Source: Parietaria judaica (lineage: Eukaryota > Streptophyta > Magnoliopsida > Rosales > Urticaceae). Taken from it: 64,000 nt of DNA. Below, in pieces: positions 22,559 to 34,283 of this stretch (position 1 is the first letter of the stretch; each line of letters begins with the position of its first letter). Location of the stretch: the NCBI GenBank assembly GCA_954871525.1, contig OX940871.1, positions 20,769,086 to 20,833,085 on the forward strand. The letters run 5' to 3'. The translations under genes were made by a program, and so were the position numbers. The notes under the pieces are model-generated. The model saw only the letters and a program-made list of their open reading frames with translations. It had not been told where the DNA came from and made no database searches.

Positions 22559-24859
22559 TGTTGATGTGGTTTCGCACGCCAACAGTCACGAAATTGTGAA
22601 TGAGATTTCGATTTGAATTTGCTAAGAATCGTGGATCTTGACCTCCGCGTCGTCAATACTATGACGTTGACAAATATGAAAATAAAATGACGAAAAACAC
22701 AAAGAGTTTTTTAGAGAGGTTCGTCCCAATGCGGTAGTTGACTAAGTTCTTTGTAAGTTTATTGATGATGAAAGGATCAACCAAAGTCACAAGCCGATTC
22801 TGAGTTGATCAAGAAAGAAAGAAAAACACTTTGAAAAGTGCAAATCTCACAGACTTTTTTCTCTCACGATGGAATGCTTGCGTGCGTGAAATTGAGTTAT
22901 CTTCTTGCTTTTATAGGCCTCCAAGTTCTGCCCGTTGGGGGTCGTAGTGGATGTTGGTAGTGGCTCCGAGTTCGGGACTTGACTTGCTCACGAGCTGACA
23001 CGTGTGCCACTTCTTTTTAGGGGTGAAAGCGGAACCGGGAACCGGGAATTTCGCCATTTTTTGACCCTGTCCCGGAAAAACCGGGACATAGTAATCCTGT
23101 CCCGGTTCTGGTTCCGAATCTGAAACTTCCTGGTTTTTTTTTTTCAAAATCGGAACCGGGACACAAAGAAAAATCCTGATTTTTTTAGGTATAAAATTCG
23201 GGACAATAATCGGGAAAAAACCGGGACAAATCCGGGACGAAATTCAGGACAAGAAAAAAAAATCTCAATCCAATCCAAATTTATAATTACCAAATCCGTG
23301 ACCAAGTACAAATCCAAAATCCGAAATCCAAGTACAAATTCAAAATAGCAAATGCGAAATCCGAGTTCACGTCGTGAACTTCGTAACACTTAATCCGAAT
23401 CTAATTGCAAAAAACGGAGTCCAAACAAATCATTTTTTCTTCTTTCCTTTTAGCCTTTTCCTTTTTGTTGTTTGGAATAGCACTCACTTCGGAAAGAGCA
23501 GTGGGAATAGAAGCGGATACTAAAGCCGGAGATTTGGAAACAGAATCTGTAAGAATTAACAAAAAAGGCAAAGATATCTTATTAGTTAAACAAAACAAAC
23601 CATGATACTTTGTTACATAATTAACCATACTCTTTTACATAATTAACCATACTTTGTTCTCCCTTCAACTTTATCATACTCTGTTACAGAAATAGGAGGG
23701 GCCAATAACTCTACTCTACTGTCAATTTATGGAACATTGATTTTAATAAATGTGGCTTCATCAGCAATTGATTTTTCAGAAGACTCACCAAAGAAAGAGG
23801 GAAACCAGCAAGCAAGGAACGAGGCCGAGGGAGTGTTGATGTGAAGTACCAATGGAACGTGTGTGTCTACAACAAAACAAAAAACAAAATCAAGGCAAAT
23901 TCAAACATGTATATACTGTATATATAAATATTCATACCTTCTCGGAAGTTGGTAGTGAACGGAGAAGCGAACGGAAGCGAGGGGAACGGCGCTGCGAACG
24001 GCGAATCGAGGAGGCACGGCGAAGCGAACGGAAGCGAGGGGAAGGGCGAAGAGAACGGCGCTGCGAACTGGCGAAGCAAGGAGGAAGGAGGGATTGAGGA
24101 TGTGTCGGCGCGATTGAGGGGAAGAAGAGAGGAGACAGAGTGAGAGATGGACAAAATTAGGGTTAGGGCTGGTTAGGTTAGGAATAATAAAGTAAACGAC
24201 ATGTCACACGTGTTTAAAAAACGACAGATTTAATACAAAACGACATAAAACCGGAACCGGGACAAAAAAATCGGGAATTTCTTTTTTTAAACTGGTTTTG
24301 GTTCTGGTTTTTCAAACCGGAACCGGGACGTCCCTTTTTAGGGTATTATTAAAAAAAAAACTGGTTTTTTACTAAAAACGGTTCGGTACCGGGACCAGAA
24401 CCAGGACGAAACCAGGAACCGAGTACAAAATTTTCACCCCTACTTCTTTTAGAGAATCGCGCGATGGTGGACTTTGACTCAACGTTGTGGGAAGTTTGAG
24501 TCTCGGTCGTGGAGATTTTTTCGGTCGGGCTTCGGAGGTTCGAATCGAGGTTGTTGACTTGGTCTGCCCGGGCTTCTGTGCTCAGTTGGTGTGTTCCTGC
24601 TCGGACTTCCTTGCTGGGATCATGCTCTTGCTCGGGCTTTATCTGCTAGAGCCATATTCCTGCTCGGGATGAGGCTTTGGGTTCTTGGGCCGAAGGGTTT
24701 GGTCGGGCCCGTGCTTTGTTCTAATATTTGTTGGGCCTTTGGCCATGTGTCTCACAGGCCCACTTCGCGTATGAATACTCAATTATATTCATAACTTTGG
24801 TCTTAAATTTAATTAATGACTTTATCGTTTCAATTACGGGACAAATTTACACATCAACA
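22559..24859. mobile_element. solo LTR, itself carrying a hAT insertion
   Basis: The segment starts TGTTGATGTG and ends CACATCAACA, with TG...CA ends in a perfect short inverted repeat. It is flanked by the 5-bp duplication CTTTG (22554-22558 and 24860-24864). There is no internal domain or second LTR, so this is a solo LTR left by recombination. Without the nested hAT element and its duplicated site it is about 868 bp. Orientation and superfamily are not determined. Confidence 0.85.
23018..24442. mobile_element. hAT-type non-autonomous transposon nested in the solo LTR
   Basis: The termini are TAGGGGTGAAA and its inverse TTTTCACCCCTA. The 8-bp target duplication CTTCTTTT is perfect at 23010-23017 and 24443-24450. 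About 250-400 bp at the left end and about 200 bp at the right are crowded with GGAACCGGGAC-like motifs on both strands, as expected of subterminal transposase-binding repeats. At 23945-24115 there is a purine-rich imperfect array of GAAGCGAACGGAAGCGAGGG units. No hAT transposase is recognisable. Confidence 0.9.
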
Positions 24860-25243
24860 CTTTGTCATTTATCTCGGGTTCGGACTTTAACGCTACGATA
24901 AATAAATAATATTTTAATTTTTTTCACTAAGTTTAACTGTTCAAGATTATTTACGGTTTACACACCAAATTCATAAGAAATAGGGACTAAATCTATACAT
25001 TTTTTTAAAAGAAGGGCAGAATTAGCAGATGGGCCTTAACATGAGGGAGTAGTAGCGTCAATTAAGTCGAGTGAAGAACAGTCAGAGGAAGAGGATTCTG
25101 ATTGGCTCGTTGGAATCGCGATTCGCTTCGCTCCTTCTCAGGTGAGTTCTCTCCGTCGGATCTTCGAGAGAATCTCCGTGGCTGATCGGATCCGTAGTTG
25201 CTTGCTTCATTTCACTCTTCGATCTTCGGTTTCTTGCAGGAAG

Positions 25244-27431
25244 ATGTTGCTGAATCGGCTCTGGATTGCTCTCCTCGCGGTGCTCTCATGGCAGCTCGGC
25301 GTTCTCCAAGCCAGCGTTGGTGACGCCGACCCACGCTACAGGCAAGCATTACAAACGTCTATATCTATAGCTTATATCACTCTGTCTCAAGTATTCATGG
25401 AGATTCATCGATTTTGGTTTAGATACGGTCGGAATTGAGGTCAGATTTATCATTTTTCGCATTATGTTTCAAGAAATGTTGAAGAAATAGTAAAGAGTAA
25501 AGTCGTTGAAGTGTAATATATGTGTATATATACATATACAGGAATTCTAGCCATTTTCTATAACTTATATTTTGGGAAAGATATCAATGGTTATTGGTTA
25601 GAATTCATATCCCATTTGTATGCTTTGTTATGCTAATGAGCGCGTTTAGTGTATAATTTAAGCTTTCGCGGGTCTGCTTTTGCCTCTTTTCGATTAATCG
25701 CCGTGTTTGAGAAAAATTCATAGCCTATTTGTATGCTTTGTTATGGTAATGAGCGCGTTTAGTGTATAATTTAAGCTATCGCGGGTCTGTTTTTGCCTCT
25801 TTTTCGATTAACCGCCGTGTTTGAGAAATGTATTTTGTTTTACGCTACTGCAACATGTTACTAAGAGGCTATTTGGCTCTTTTTCCTCTCTGCATCTCTC
25901 TCTTTTTAGGGCTTGTGTGAAAGAGTGTGGAGAAACTGGATGTGTAGGGAAACTATGCTTCCCGCAGTGCAAATTCTCTTCGAACGGTGTCGAAAACGAC
26001 GACCCGTGGTATATGCTCGGGCCCCTTACTTGAGGTGGAAACGATCGGAATGCCAGAGCGACTGCCGTTACAATTGCATGGTTAATATAGAGAATGAAAG
26101 TGAAGCTCGTGGAATTGGTCCTGTCAAGTACCACGGTAAATGGCCCTTCAAGCGCGTGTTCGGGATTCAGGTCCGGTTTTGTACAGGCAATTTGTTTACT
26201 TCACAAGATTGACTCTCGAGGCTATTTTGTTTTTTTTAAATGGTGTTTTGTGATCCAGGAACCCTTTTCTGTTATCTTCTCTGCGCTTAATCTCGCTGTG
26301 CATTTTCACGGTTGGCTATCGTTTTTCATTCTTCTGAATTAAAAGTTACCTTTGAACCAAGATAAGAAGCCGTACTACGAATTTTCCAGTTTGTGGCATA
26401 TATACGGATTCTTATCGCTAAACTCCTGGTTCTGGAGCACCGTTTTCCATACTCGGTAAGTTGTATTGCTAGCCAATAGACTGAAAGTTGTAAGATCTTT
26501 TTTCATTTATGCATATACTTTATTTAATGTTTTTTTTTTTTTTTGCTCTAACTGAATATAGAGATGTCGAGCTGACGGAGAAACTAGATTACTCGTCAGC
26601 CGTGGCATTACTGGGTTACTCGCTCATTCTCTCTATACTAAGGAGCTTCAATCTGAGGGCCGAGGCTAAGAGAGTCATGGTTGCTGCTCCGCTGCTGGCT
26701 TTCGTAACCACCCATATTTTGTTTCTGAATTTCTATAAACTAGATTATGGTACGCTTTTCTTTGTCTCTGTCTGTTTTTTATGCAATACAGAAGCCAATT
26801 TTTCGAATTCAAATATGAGAAAAACCAACTAACTTATTTGCTGATGATTCTATCTTGACGTTAAGAAGTAACAATTTTTCGATTTACTGTTTTTCTATTA
26901 TGTTAGTCTTTCGCTAAGGGGCATTATAGGCATAGCCATTGAGAGAACAACAGTGTAAACGTAAAGAAAAACGAGTCCAATAGAGAATTGCAAGAGCAAT
27001 CCTGTTCTGCTTATTCCGATTATACTTCGTGTTTTCTGGTATTTAATCGAATAAGAGCGTGTGTGGTGAATTGCGCAAAGTTCTGGTGATAATTTCTCAA
27101 CCGTCGATCATGAAATCTGTAAAAACCCGGTAAACGATCTGCAGGGTGGAACATGAAGGTCTGTGTGGCCATGGCGGTGGCGCAGCTCCTCATATGGGCT
27201 GTGTTTGGCGGAGTCAGCCGCCACCCCTCCCGCTGGAAGCTCTGGCTGGTGGTCTTCGCCGGAGGCCTTGCGATGCTACTCGAGATCTTCGACTTCCCAC
27301 CCTATCAGGGCTTCATTGATGCGCACGCACTTTGGCACGCTTGCACGGTCCCGTTGACTTACATTTGGTGGAGTTTCATCAGAGACGATGCCGAGTTCCG
27401 AACCTCTAACATCCTCAAGAAGGCGAAGTAG
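25244..27431 (+). pseudogene. PGAP3: PGAP3/PER1-like GPI-anchor remodelling protein gene, frame disrupted
   Basis: Five exons: 25244-25341, 25910-26170, 26259-26455, 26562-26749 and 27145-27431. A probable leader intron spans 25141-25239. The product matches plant Per1-like proteins: an N-terminal signal segment, a Cys-rich lumenal part (CVKECGETGCVGKLCFPQC, SDCRYNC), the HGKWPF motif and several membrane helices. It ends WWSFIRDDAEFRTSNILKK. The family is an ER/Golgi phospholipase A2 that removes an acyl chain from GPI anchors; about 343 residues are expected. Two lesions are visible. One base is missing near 26025-26029 (exon 2 is 1 nt short of its expected phase), and TAA stands at 26340-26342 in exon 3 where the family has a Tyr. 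Intron 1 begins with GC, a known minor donor. Everything else is well preserved, so recent decay or sequence error are both possible. Confidence 0.85.
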
Positions 27432-29272
27432 AGAGCGTTCTTGAGCCATTGTGTCGTTGTTGTATCCGAGTGTTTTTCCCGCGAATTGATTGGTTATTTT
27501 TGTAGTGGCATTTTTTTTTTGTACCACAGCTTTAGAAGTAGATCGATGAGAACATTAAACAACGTCCGAAGGAAATATATTGAGACGATTTTACATCTTT
27601 ACAAGTTGGAATTACTGGATTTTTCGGGCTGGCCTGGCTCACAACAACTCGAAGGCCCAATCCTAACTCGTCCCTTGGTCGGTTTGTATTGGTCACTTGG
27701 AATTATCAATTTGATCGGATTAATGTTTTCCTATTCCAAATGAGCGTCGGGCCGGTCTAATCCAACTTACAAGTGCATTCCAATTATATATTTTAATCTT
27801 TCGATCTATGATATATATACATTCCAATTATATGAGCTCGGTTAACTTTAATATATATAGATATATGTATATATATATATATTAAAGTATAAATATGTTA
27901 GTATATTAAAGCATTATTTAAGTACCAAAATTTTAAACAGACAATACGATACCGAATAAAGAAATGAAACATTCAATATTTTGACTTTGATCATACAAAA
28001 CTACATGGTTGGTAATTGAATTTATGTAGTATAAAATATAAATAATTTTGTGCAATATTTCAAAAAAATGAAAAATATATATAAATACTTCTCAAATATC
28101 TACATTATTTATTATTAAAGCAATTTCTATTCCATATAACATTTCTATTCCATATAACGTCCAATCCAAATCCAAGATTTTGATTTGCTCGAGGCCGAGT
28201 ATATTACTTATCAAGTATTAACGTCCAATTTTCATAAATAAGTAAAAAAAAGTATCAACGTCCAATTATATTACTTACTTATTACTTATTTATTGATTAA
28301 ATATAGTTATTGGCACGATTGTTATAAATAAATAATTAAAATCGAAATACAAAGCAAATTATAAATTTATTTCATATAAACCAATAAATTAAATTACACA
28401 TATATGTCTACTTTCTTAATTTTGGTGGGCAAACCTCACGCCTGGGTAACCAAACGACATTCGACAAAAAATTGAAAACGATAGCGGGCTCACATTAATC
28501 TCGTGGTCTGCCTCATTTTAGTGGCGTGTCGACGAAATTCCGTCGGCTTGCCCCTAAATTCTGCACCATGATTTCAATAGTTTCTTGCATTTTAAATGAA
28601 CATAAATAAATTTAGTATGCTTTAATTTCTACTTCTACTAATAATATTTCAATAGAAAATAGGGGTAAGTTGAGATTTGTGACAAAAATGCATTGGATTT
28701 CGCTGAACACAACACATGAACACACTTGCTATTTAATATTTATTTAACTTTCAACCCGCTCTTATCTCCTTACGTTTTCGATACGTTTTCGATGTAGGAC
28801 TTTCTCCAAGAACTACTTTTCTTTCATTGTATCTCCAATGTGGGACTTTTTTTGTCCTACCAAATACCAACTTCACCGCTCCAATTATTACTTAGTATAA
28901 TTTATGTCATAACATAACAGGTTCATCATTTAATATTAATAACTAATAGAATAGCACTGCGCGTTGGCGATAAAATATATGTTATAATTTTAATGAAAAA
29001 AATTATAATTTGTTTATTATGAATTATAAATGAAAGACCTATGTCATCAAATTTTTAAATTTTACTTTATTTTAGTAATATTTTTTATTAACAATGATCA
29101 AGCATATATTAGCACATGAGTATTAAAAATTTACCTTTATAAGTGAAATCTCTAAAAATTTATATAAATGCATAGATCGTACAAAAAAAAATGAATATGA
29201 ATAAATTCAAATGGTAATAATATTTTTGTTCTCACTTCTGATCTCATTCAATTGGTAATAATATATAATTGT
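27432..29272. other. AT-rich intergenic stretch after the PGAP3-like gene
   Basis: The first few hundred bases are probably the 3' UTR of the PGAP3-like gene. A (TA)-rich tract lies at 27850-27900. No gene or clear transposon is visible. Confidence 0.5.
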
Positions 29273-29281
29273 TTAATAATA

Positions 29282-30252
29282 GGGTAAACTGCGGCTAATG
29301 TACCCAATGTTTGATTTTCTGCGGATTATATACCCAATGTTTATTTTTGGCGGCTAATGTACCCAATGTTTGATCCGTTACATATTTTTGGGTTTTCCGT
29401 CAGTTGACCGTTAGAGAGTTATATGTACACTTTTCGTATTTTTGACATAACTCACTCATTTTTTGTCCAAATTTTATGCACGACCTATGGTTGGAAAGAT
29501 AAGAGATAGATCTACAACTTTAATGTTTTAAGTTTTGTAAAATCAGTTTTAAAAAAATACGAAATTTCAAGTACAACGTAAAACTGGACATTAGTTTAAT
29601 GCAAAATATTTGTTTCGAGCAAATTTTAATATACTTAATGACTTTTTATGATGAAACGTAAAACTATAAAGTTGTAGATAAACTTTTTATCTTTCCAACG
29701 GTTGTTTATTTATAAATTTTGGACAAAAAATGAGTGAGTTATGCCAAAAATATAAAAGATGTGATGTGAAATAATATTTCATATTTTTGGCATAACTCAC
29801 TCGTTTTTTATCCAAAATTTATAAATAAACATCCGTTGGAAAGATAAAACATTTATCTACAACTTTTTACTTTTACATTTCATCATAAAAAGTCATTAAG
29901 TATATTAAAATTTGCTCGAAACAAATATTTTGCATTAAACTAATGTCCAGTTTTACGTTGTACTTGAAATTTCGTATTTTTTTTAAACTGATTTTACAAA
30001 ACTTAAAACATTAAAGTTGTAGATCTATCTCTTATCTTTCCAACCATAGGTCGTGCATAAAATTTGGACAAAAAATGAGTGAGTTATGTCAAAAATACGA
30101 AAAGTGTACATATAACTCTCTAACGGTCAACTGACGGAAAACCCAAAAATATCTAACGGATCAAACATTGAGTACATTAGCCGCCAAAAATAAACATTGG
30201 GTACATAATCCGCAGAAAATCAAACATTGGGTACATTAGCCGCAGTTTACCC
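29282..30252. mobile_element. MULE-type foldback element, nearly perfect 971-bp palindrome
   Basis: The arms 29282-29755 and about 29779-30252 are inverted copies with few differences, separated by a spacer of about 23 bp. The ends read GGGTAAACTGCGGCTAATG. A perfect 9-bp target duplication, TTAATAATA, flanks the element (29273-29281 and 30253-30261). It encodes nothing. The sub-motif ACCCAATGTTTG repeats three times in the outer 100 bp of each arm. A transcript crossing it would fold into a hairpin stem of about 475 bp. It lies about 350 bp upstream of the eEF2 promoter motifs. Confidence 0.92.
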
Positions 30253-30508
30253 TTAATAATAATATAACATTTCAAACATTCTATATTTAATTCGTTTTAT
30301 GTATAATTCAAACATAAATTTCCTATTAATACTAATAATAATCAAATAGTAATAGAATTTCTAAAATTATTTTCCGTCAATATTTCCATCGACATGCAAC
30401 ACGCTCGTAAAATTTGTGAGGCATTTGCGCATGTGATTACAAATCTCCACTTCCAAGTTCCTACTTTTCCATTGCCTAAATGATGTTTGGGGAAGCGTTG
30501 ACTGGTAT

Positions 30509-30612
30509 TGGGCCCAGGCGAGAATGAGTTGTTAAAGCCCATCAGGCCCATTTGGAAAAACCCTAGAGAGGGAATCCGACTCTCGAATCGCATATACCTA
30601 ATCCTCTATATA
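30509..30612 (+). promoter_or_regulatory. eEF2 core promoter: site II motifs, telo-box, TATA
   Basis: TGGGCC at 30509-30514, GCCCAT at 30537-30542, GGCCCA at 30545-30550, AAACCCTAG at 30558-30566 and CTATATAG near 30605. Site II (TGGGCY) elements combined with a telo-box are well documented in plant promoters of ribosomal-protein and translation-factor genes. This combination fits coordinated expression of eEF2 in growing cells. The transcription start is inferred to lie shortly after 30612. Confidence 0.75.
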
Positions 30613-31166
30613 GCTCTTTCAAGCCGCAACTCTGTTTCACTTTCTCTCTCTTCCTCATCTCTCCTCCTCCACTTCTCCGATCAGGTTCTCAACTTCTTCG
30701 TGATTCATGTCGATTCGTTGTTCGTGTTGTGTAGTTCATGCTTGTTTCTGAATCGTTTGTGTTCCTCTCGTAGTGATCGTTTCTAGCTTCTTTCGATCTG
30801 TGTAGTTTGAGATCTGAACGTAGTCGGTCGTCAAAATTTCATTTTCGCTAGGTATGTCGCATGTTTGTTCGTGGATCCGATAAAGTTGACCATGTTACCA
30901 ATTGATTCGTAGCTCGATGATAACCTGACGATCGAAGTGATAAGAAATGAGAGAAATGAAATCGGAATTGTGGGTTTTCTTCGAGATAAGAATTGAAAAT
31001 CATGTTGGCTTAGCTTCGATTTGTTTGACCGAATCCTATGTTAGATACATGAGTGCGTATATTCTTTTCTTTTATATGTATTAATTCTCGTTGATATTTA
31101 AGCTTACAACTTCACTTCTATTTGGACAGATAATAGTATTTTTGTGGTGCCCCCAAGCTAGCAAAG

Positions 31167-33915
31167 ATGGTAAGTTCTATATCACATGGAGATTTGAAGT
31201 TTGGTTTCTCGGTAAAGTTTACCGGAATACGTTGTGTAATGTATTATTGGTTGATGATGTGCAGGTGAAGTTCACGGCAGAGGAGCTGCGGAGAATTATG
31301 GACTACAAGCACAACATCAGGAATATGTCCGTCATTGCTCACGTCGATCACGGTAATTGTTTTTTCATACTTGGATGGATGTTTATCTTGTTTTGTACTT
31401 ATGGATCTAAGTTCATTTCTTTTTATTTATTTTGCAAAGTATCATATTGTCTAACATGTCTGATTTTATGTCAGGAAAATCGACCCTAACCGACTCCCTG
31501 GTCGCTGCTGCTGGTATTATTGCCCAAGAGGTTGCTGGTGATGTCAGGATGACTGACACCCGTGCTGATGAGGCCGAGCGTGGTATCACGATCAAGTCTA
31601 CTGGTATCTCTCTCTACTATGAAATGACGGATGAGTCCCTGCAGAGATACAAGGGAGAGAGGAACGGGAATGAGTACCTTATCAATCTCATCGACTCCCC
31701 CGGGCACGTTGACTTCTCGTCGGAGGTCACTGCTGCTCTCCGTATCACTGATGGTGCGTTGGTCGTGGTGGACTGTATTGAGGGTGTCTGTGTCCAGACT
31801 GAGACTGTGCTCAGACAGGCCCTTGGTGAGAGGATCAGGCCTGTTTTGACCGTTAACAAGATGGACAGGTGTTTCCTCGAGCTTCAGGTGGAAGGAGAGG
31901 AAGCCTACCAGACTTTCCAGAGGGTCATTGAGAATGCTAATGTCATCATGGCTACCTATGAAGACCCTCTCCTCGGTGATGTTATGGTCTACCCTGAAAA
32001 GGGAACAGTTGCTTTCTCTGCGGGTCTGCACGGTTGGGCGTTTACCCTCACCAACTTTGCTAAGATGTACGCTTCCAAATTCGGCGTTGACGAGTCAAAG
32101 ATGATGGAAAGGCTCTGGGGAGAGAACTTCTTTGACCCGGCAACCAAGAAGTGGACCACCAAGAAAACCGGAAGCGCTTCCTGCAAGCGTGGGTTCGTGC
32201 AGTTCTGTTATGAGCCCATCAAGCAGATCATCGCTACCTGCATGAACGACCAGAAGGACAAGTTGTGGCCCATGTTGACCAAGCTTGGAGTCACCATGAA
32301 GTCTGAGGAGAAGGAACTGATGGGGAAGGCTCTGATGAAGCGTGTCATGCAGACATGGCTCCCGGCGAGCACTGCCCTACTTGAAATGATGATATTTCAC
32401 CTGCCCTCCCCTTCTACTGCCCAGAGATACCGTGTCGAGAATCTGTACGAGGGCCCACTTGATGACCAGTACGCTAATGCGATCAGGAACTGTGACCCCG
32501 AGGGACCTCTCATGCTCTACGTGTCCAAGATGATTCCGGCTCCCGACAAAGGACGATTCTTTGCCTTTGGTCGTGTCTTTGCTGGAAAGGTATCCACTGG
32601 AATGAAGGTCAGAATCATGGGTCCCAACTATGTCCCTGGTGAGAAGAAGGATCTGTACACCAAGAGTGTTCAGAGAACCGTCATCTGGATGGGAAAGAGG
32701 CAAGAGACAGTGGAAGATGTGCCTTGTGGTAACACTGTTGCCATGGTCGGTCTCGACCAATTTATCACCAAGAACGCCACTCTGACCAACGAGAAGGAGA
32801 GCGACGCGCACCCTATCCGAGCTATGAAGTTCTCTGTCTCTCCTGTCGTGCGTGTTGCCGTGCAGTGCAAGGTCGCCTCTGACCTCCCCAAGCTCGTGGA
32901 GGGGCTGAAACGACTTGCCAAGTCCGACCCCATGGTTGTCTGCTCCATCGAGGAATCCGGCGAGCACATCATTGCTGGTGCTGGTGAGCTCCACCTCGAG
33001 ATCTGCCTCAAGGATCTGCAGGACGACTTCATGGGTGGTGCTGAGATCGTCAAATCTGACCCCGTTGTGTCCTTCCGTGAAACCGTCCTCGAAAAGTCAT
33101 GCCGAACTGTGATGAGCAAGTCTCCGAACAAGCATAACCGTCTCTACATGGAGGCTCGCCCTCTGGAAGACGGTCTCGCTGAGGCCATCGACGACGGGCG
33201 TATCGGCCCAAGAGACGACCCGAAGATCCGGTCCAAGATCCTCGCTGAGGAGTTCGGCTGGGACAAGGATCTCGCCAAGAAGATCTGGTGCTTCGGGCCC
33301 GAGACCACAGGTCCCAACATGGTTGTTGACATGTGTAAGGGAGTCCAGTACCTCAATGAAATCAAGGACTCCGTTGTTGCCGGTTTCCAATGGGCTTCCA
33401 AGGAAGGTGCGCTCTCAGAGGAAAACATGCGAGGTATTTGCTTTGAGGTCTGCGACGTGGTTCTCCACGCTGATGCCATCCATCGTGGTGGCGGGCAGGT
33501 GATCCCGACAGCCCGTCGTGTCATCTACGCCTCCCAGCTCACCGCCAAGCCCCGTCTTCTCGAGCCAGTCTACCTTGTGGAGATCCAGGCGCCAGAGCAG
33601 GCTCTCGGTGGAATCTACAGCGTTCTGAATCAAAAGCGTGGTCACGTCTTCGAAGAAATGCAGAGGCCCGGAACTCCGCTGTACAACATCAAGGCCTACT
33701 TGCCGGTCGTTGAGTCGTTCGGGTTCTCCGCCCAGCTCCGAGCTGCGACCTCCGGTCAGGCGTTCCCGCAGTGCGTGTTCGACCATTGGGACATGATGTC
33801 GTCTGACCCACTGGAGGCTGGTTCGCAGGCGTCGACCTTGGTGGCCGACATCCGCAAGAGGAAGGGTTTGAAGGAGCAGATGACCCCGCTCTCGGAGTTC
33901 GAGGACAAGTTGTGA
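31167..33915 (+). CDS. EEF2: translation elongation factor 2 (eEF2), ribosomal translocase
   Basis: Exons are 31167-31169, 31265-31352 and 31475-33915, giving 843 residues, the usual plant length. The first coding exon is only the ATG, and the intron begins directly after it. The GTPase domain has AHVDHGKST (26-34), RGITI (66-70), DSPGHVDF and VNKMD. The [10 protein letters not shown] segment contains the Thr corresponding to the animal eEF2-kinase site. DAIHRGGGQ carries the histidine (H700) that is converted to diphthamide. The remaining EF-G/eEF2 domains run without gaps to FEDKL. The protein drives GTP-dependent translocation on cytosolic ribosomes. A leader intron probably ends at 31129. 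The exons are GC-rich relative to their surroundings, as is common in highly expressed plant genes. No defects are seen. Confidence 0.98.
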
Positions 33916-34283
33916 GGAGTTCGCTTGCCAGTGAGCGTTTTTTCGATACTGTTTCTTTATATTTACCGTCGTTGTCGTTTAAGTACTTACTTTGTTCTGT
34001 TTTTGTTTTAAGTTTGGATTCTAGACATGCCGTGATTTTTAAATTATGTGTTGAGACGATTTTATCCTTTCGAACCCAAAAAGCATTATGCTATTTTTGA
34101 TCGAATATTCGCTTTTTATTTAATCGGTTTTGATTTTTAATTAAGAACTCAGGGTCGTAGGAGTGTATTTACAACTTATATTCTGTTCGGAGTTTTAGTC
34201 TTTTGAACCACACCATCATTTTGCAAGTATCTTCTTTTTTAATATTTATCTGAAAATTCATGTCGTCTTTTTTTTTTTTTTCT
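33916..34283 (+). other. eEF2 3' region
   Basis: This is T-rich sequence following the eEF2 stop codon, presumably 3' UTR and terminator, ending in a run of T at 34268-34281 where the 356-bp tandem repeats begin. No other feature is seen. Confidence 0.5.

Larger units (their letters stand above)
22500..25055. repeat. tandem duplication of an upstream region, copy 2 (split by a solo LTR)
   Basis: Copy 2 consists of 22500-22558 plus 24865-25055. It matches copy 1 from TACTGGGCCGAG to the TTAACATGAGGGAG region. The LTR inserted inside the shared ACTTTGTC motif, so the tandem duplication came first. Confidence 0.75.

Noticed and set aside
31486..33786. Several long minus-strand open frames opposite eEF2
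   Set aside because: They are shadows of the codon-biased, GC-rich eEF2 coding sequence, which is complete on the plus strand.
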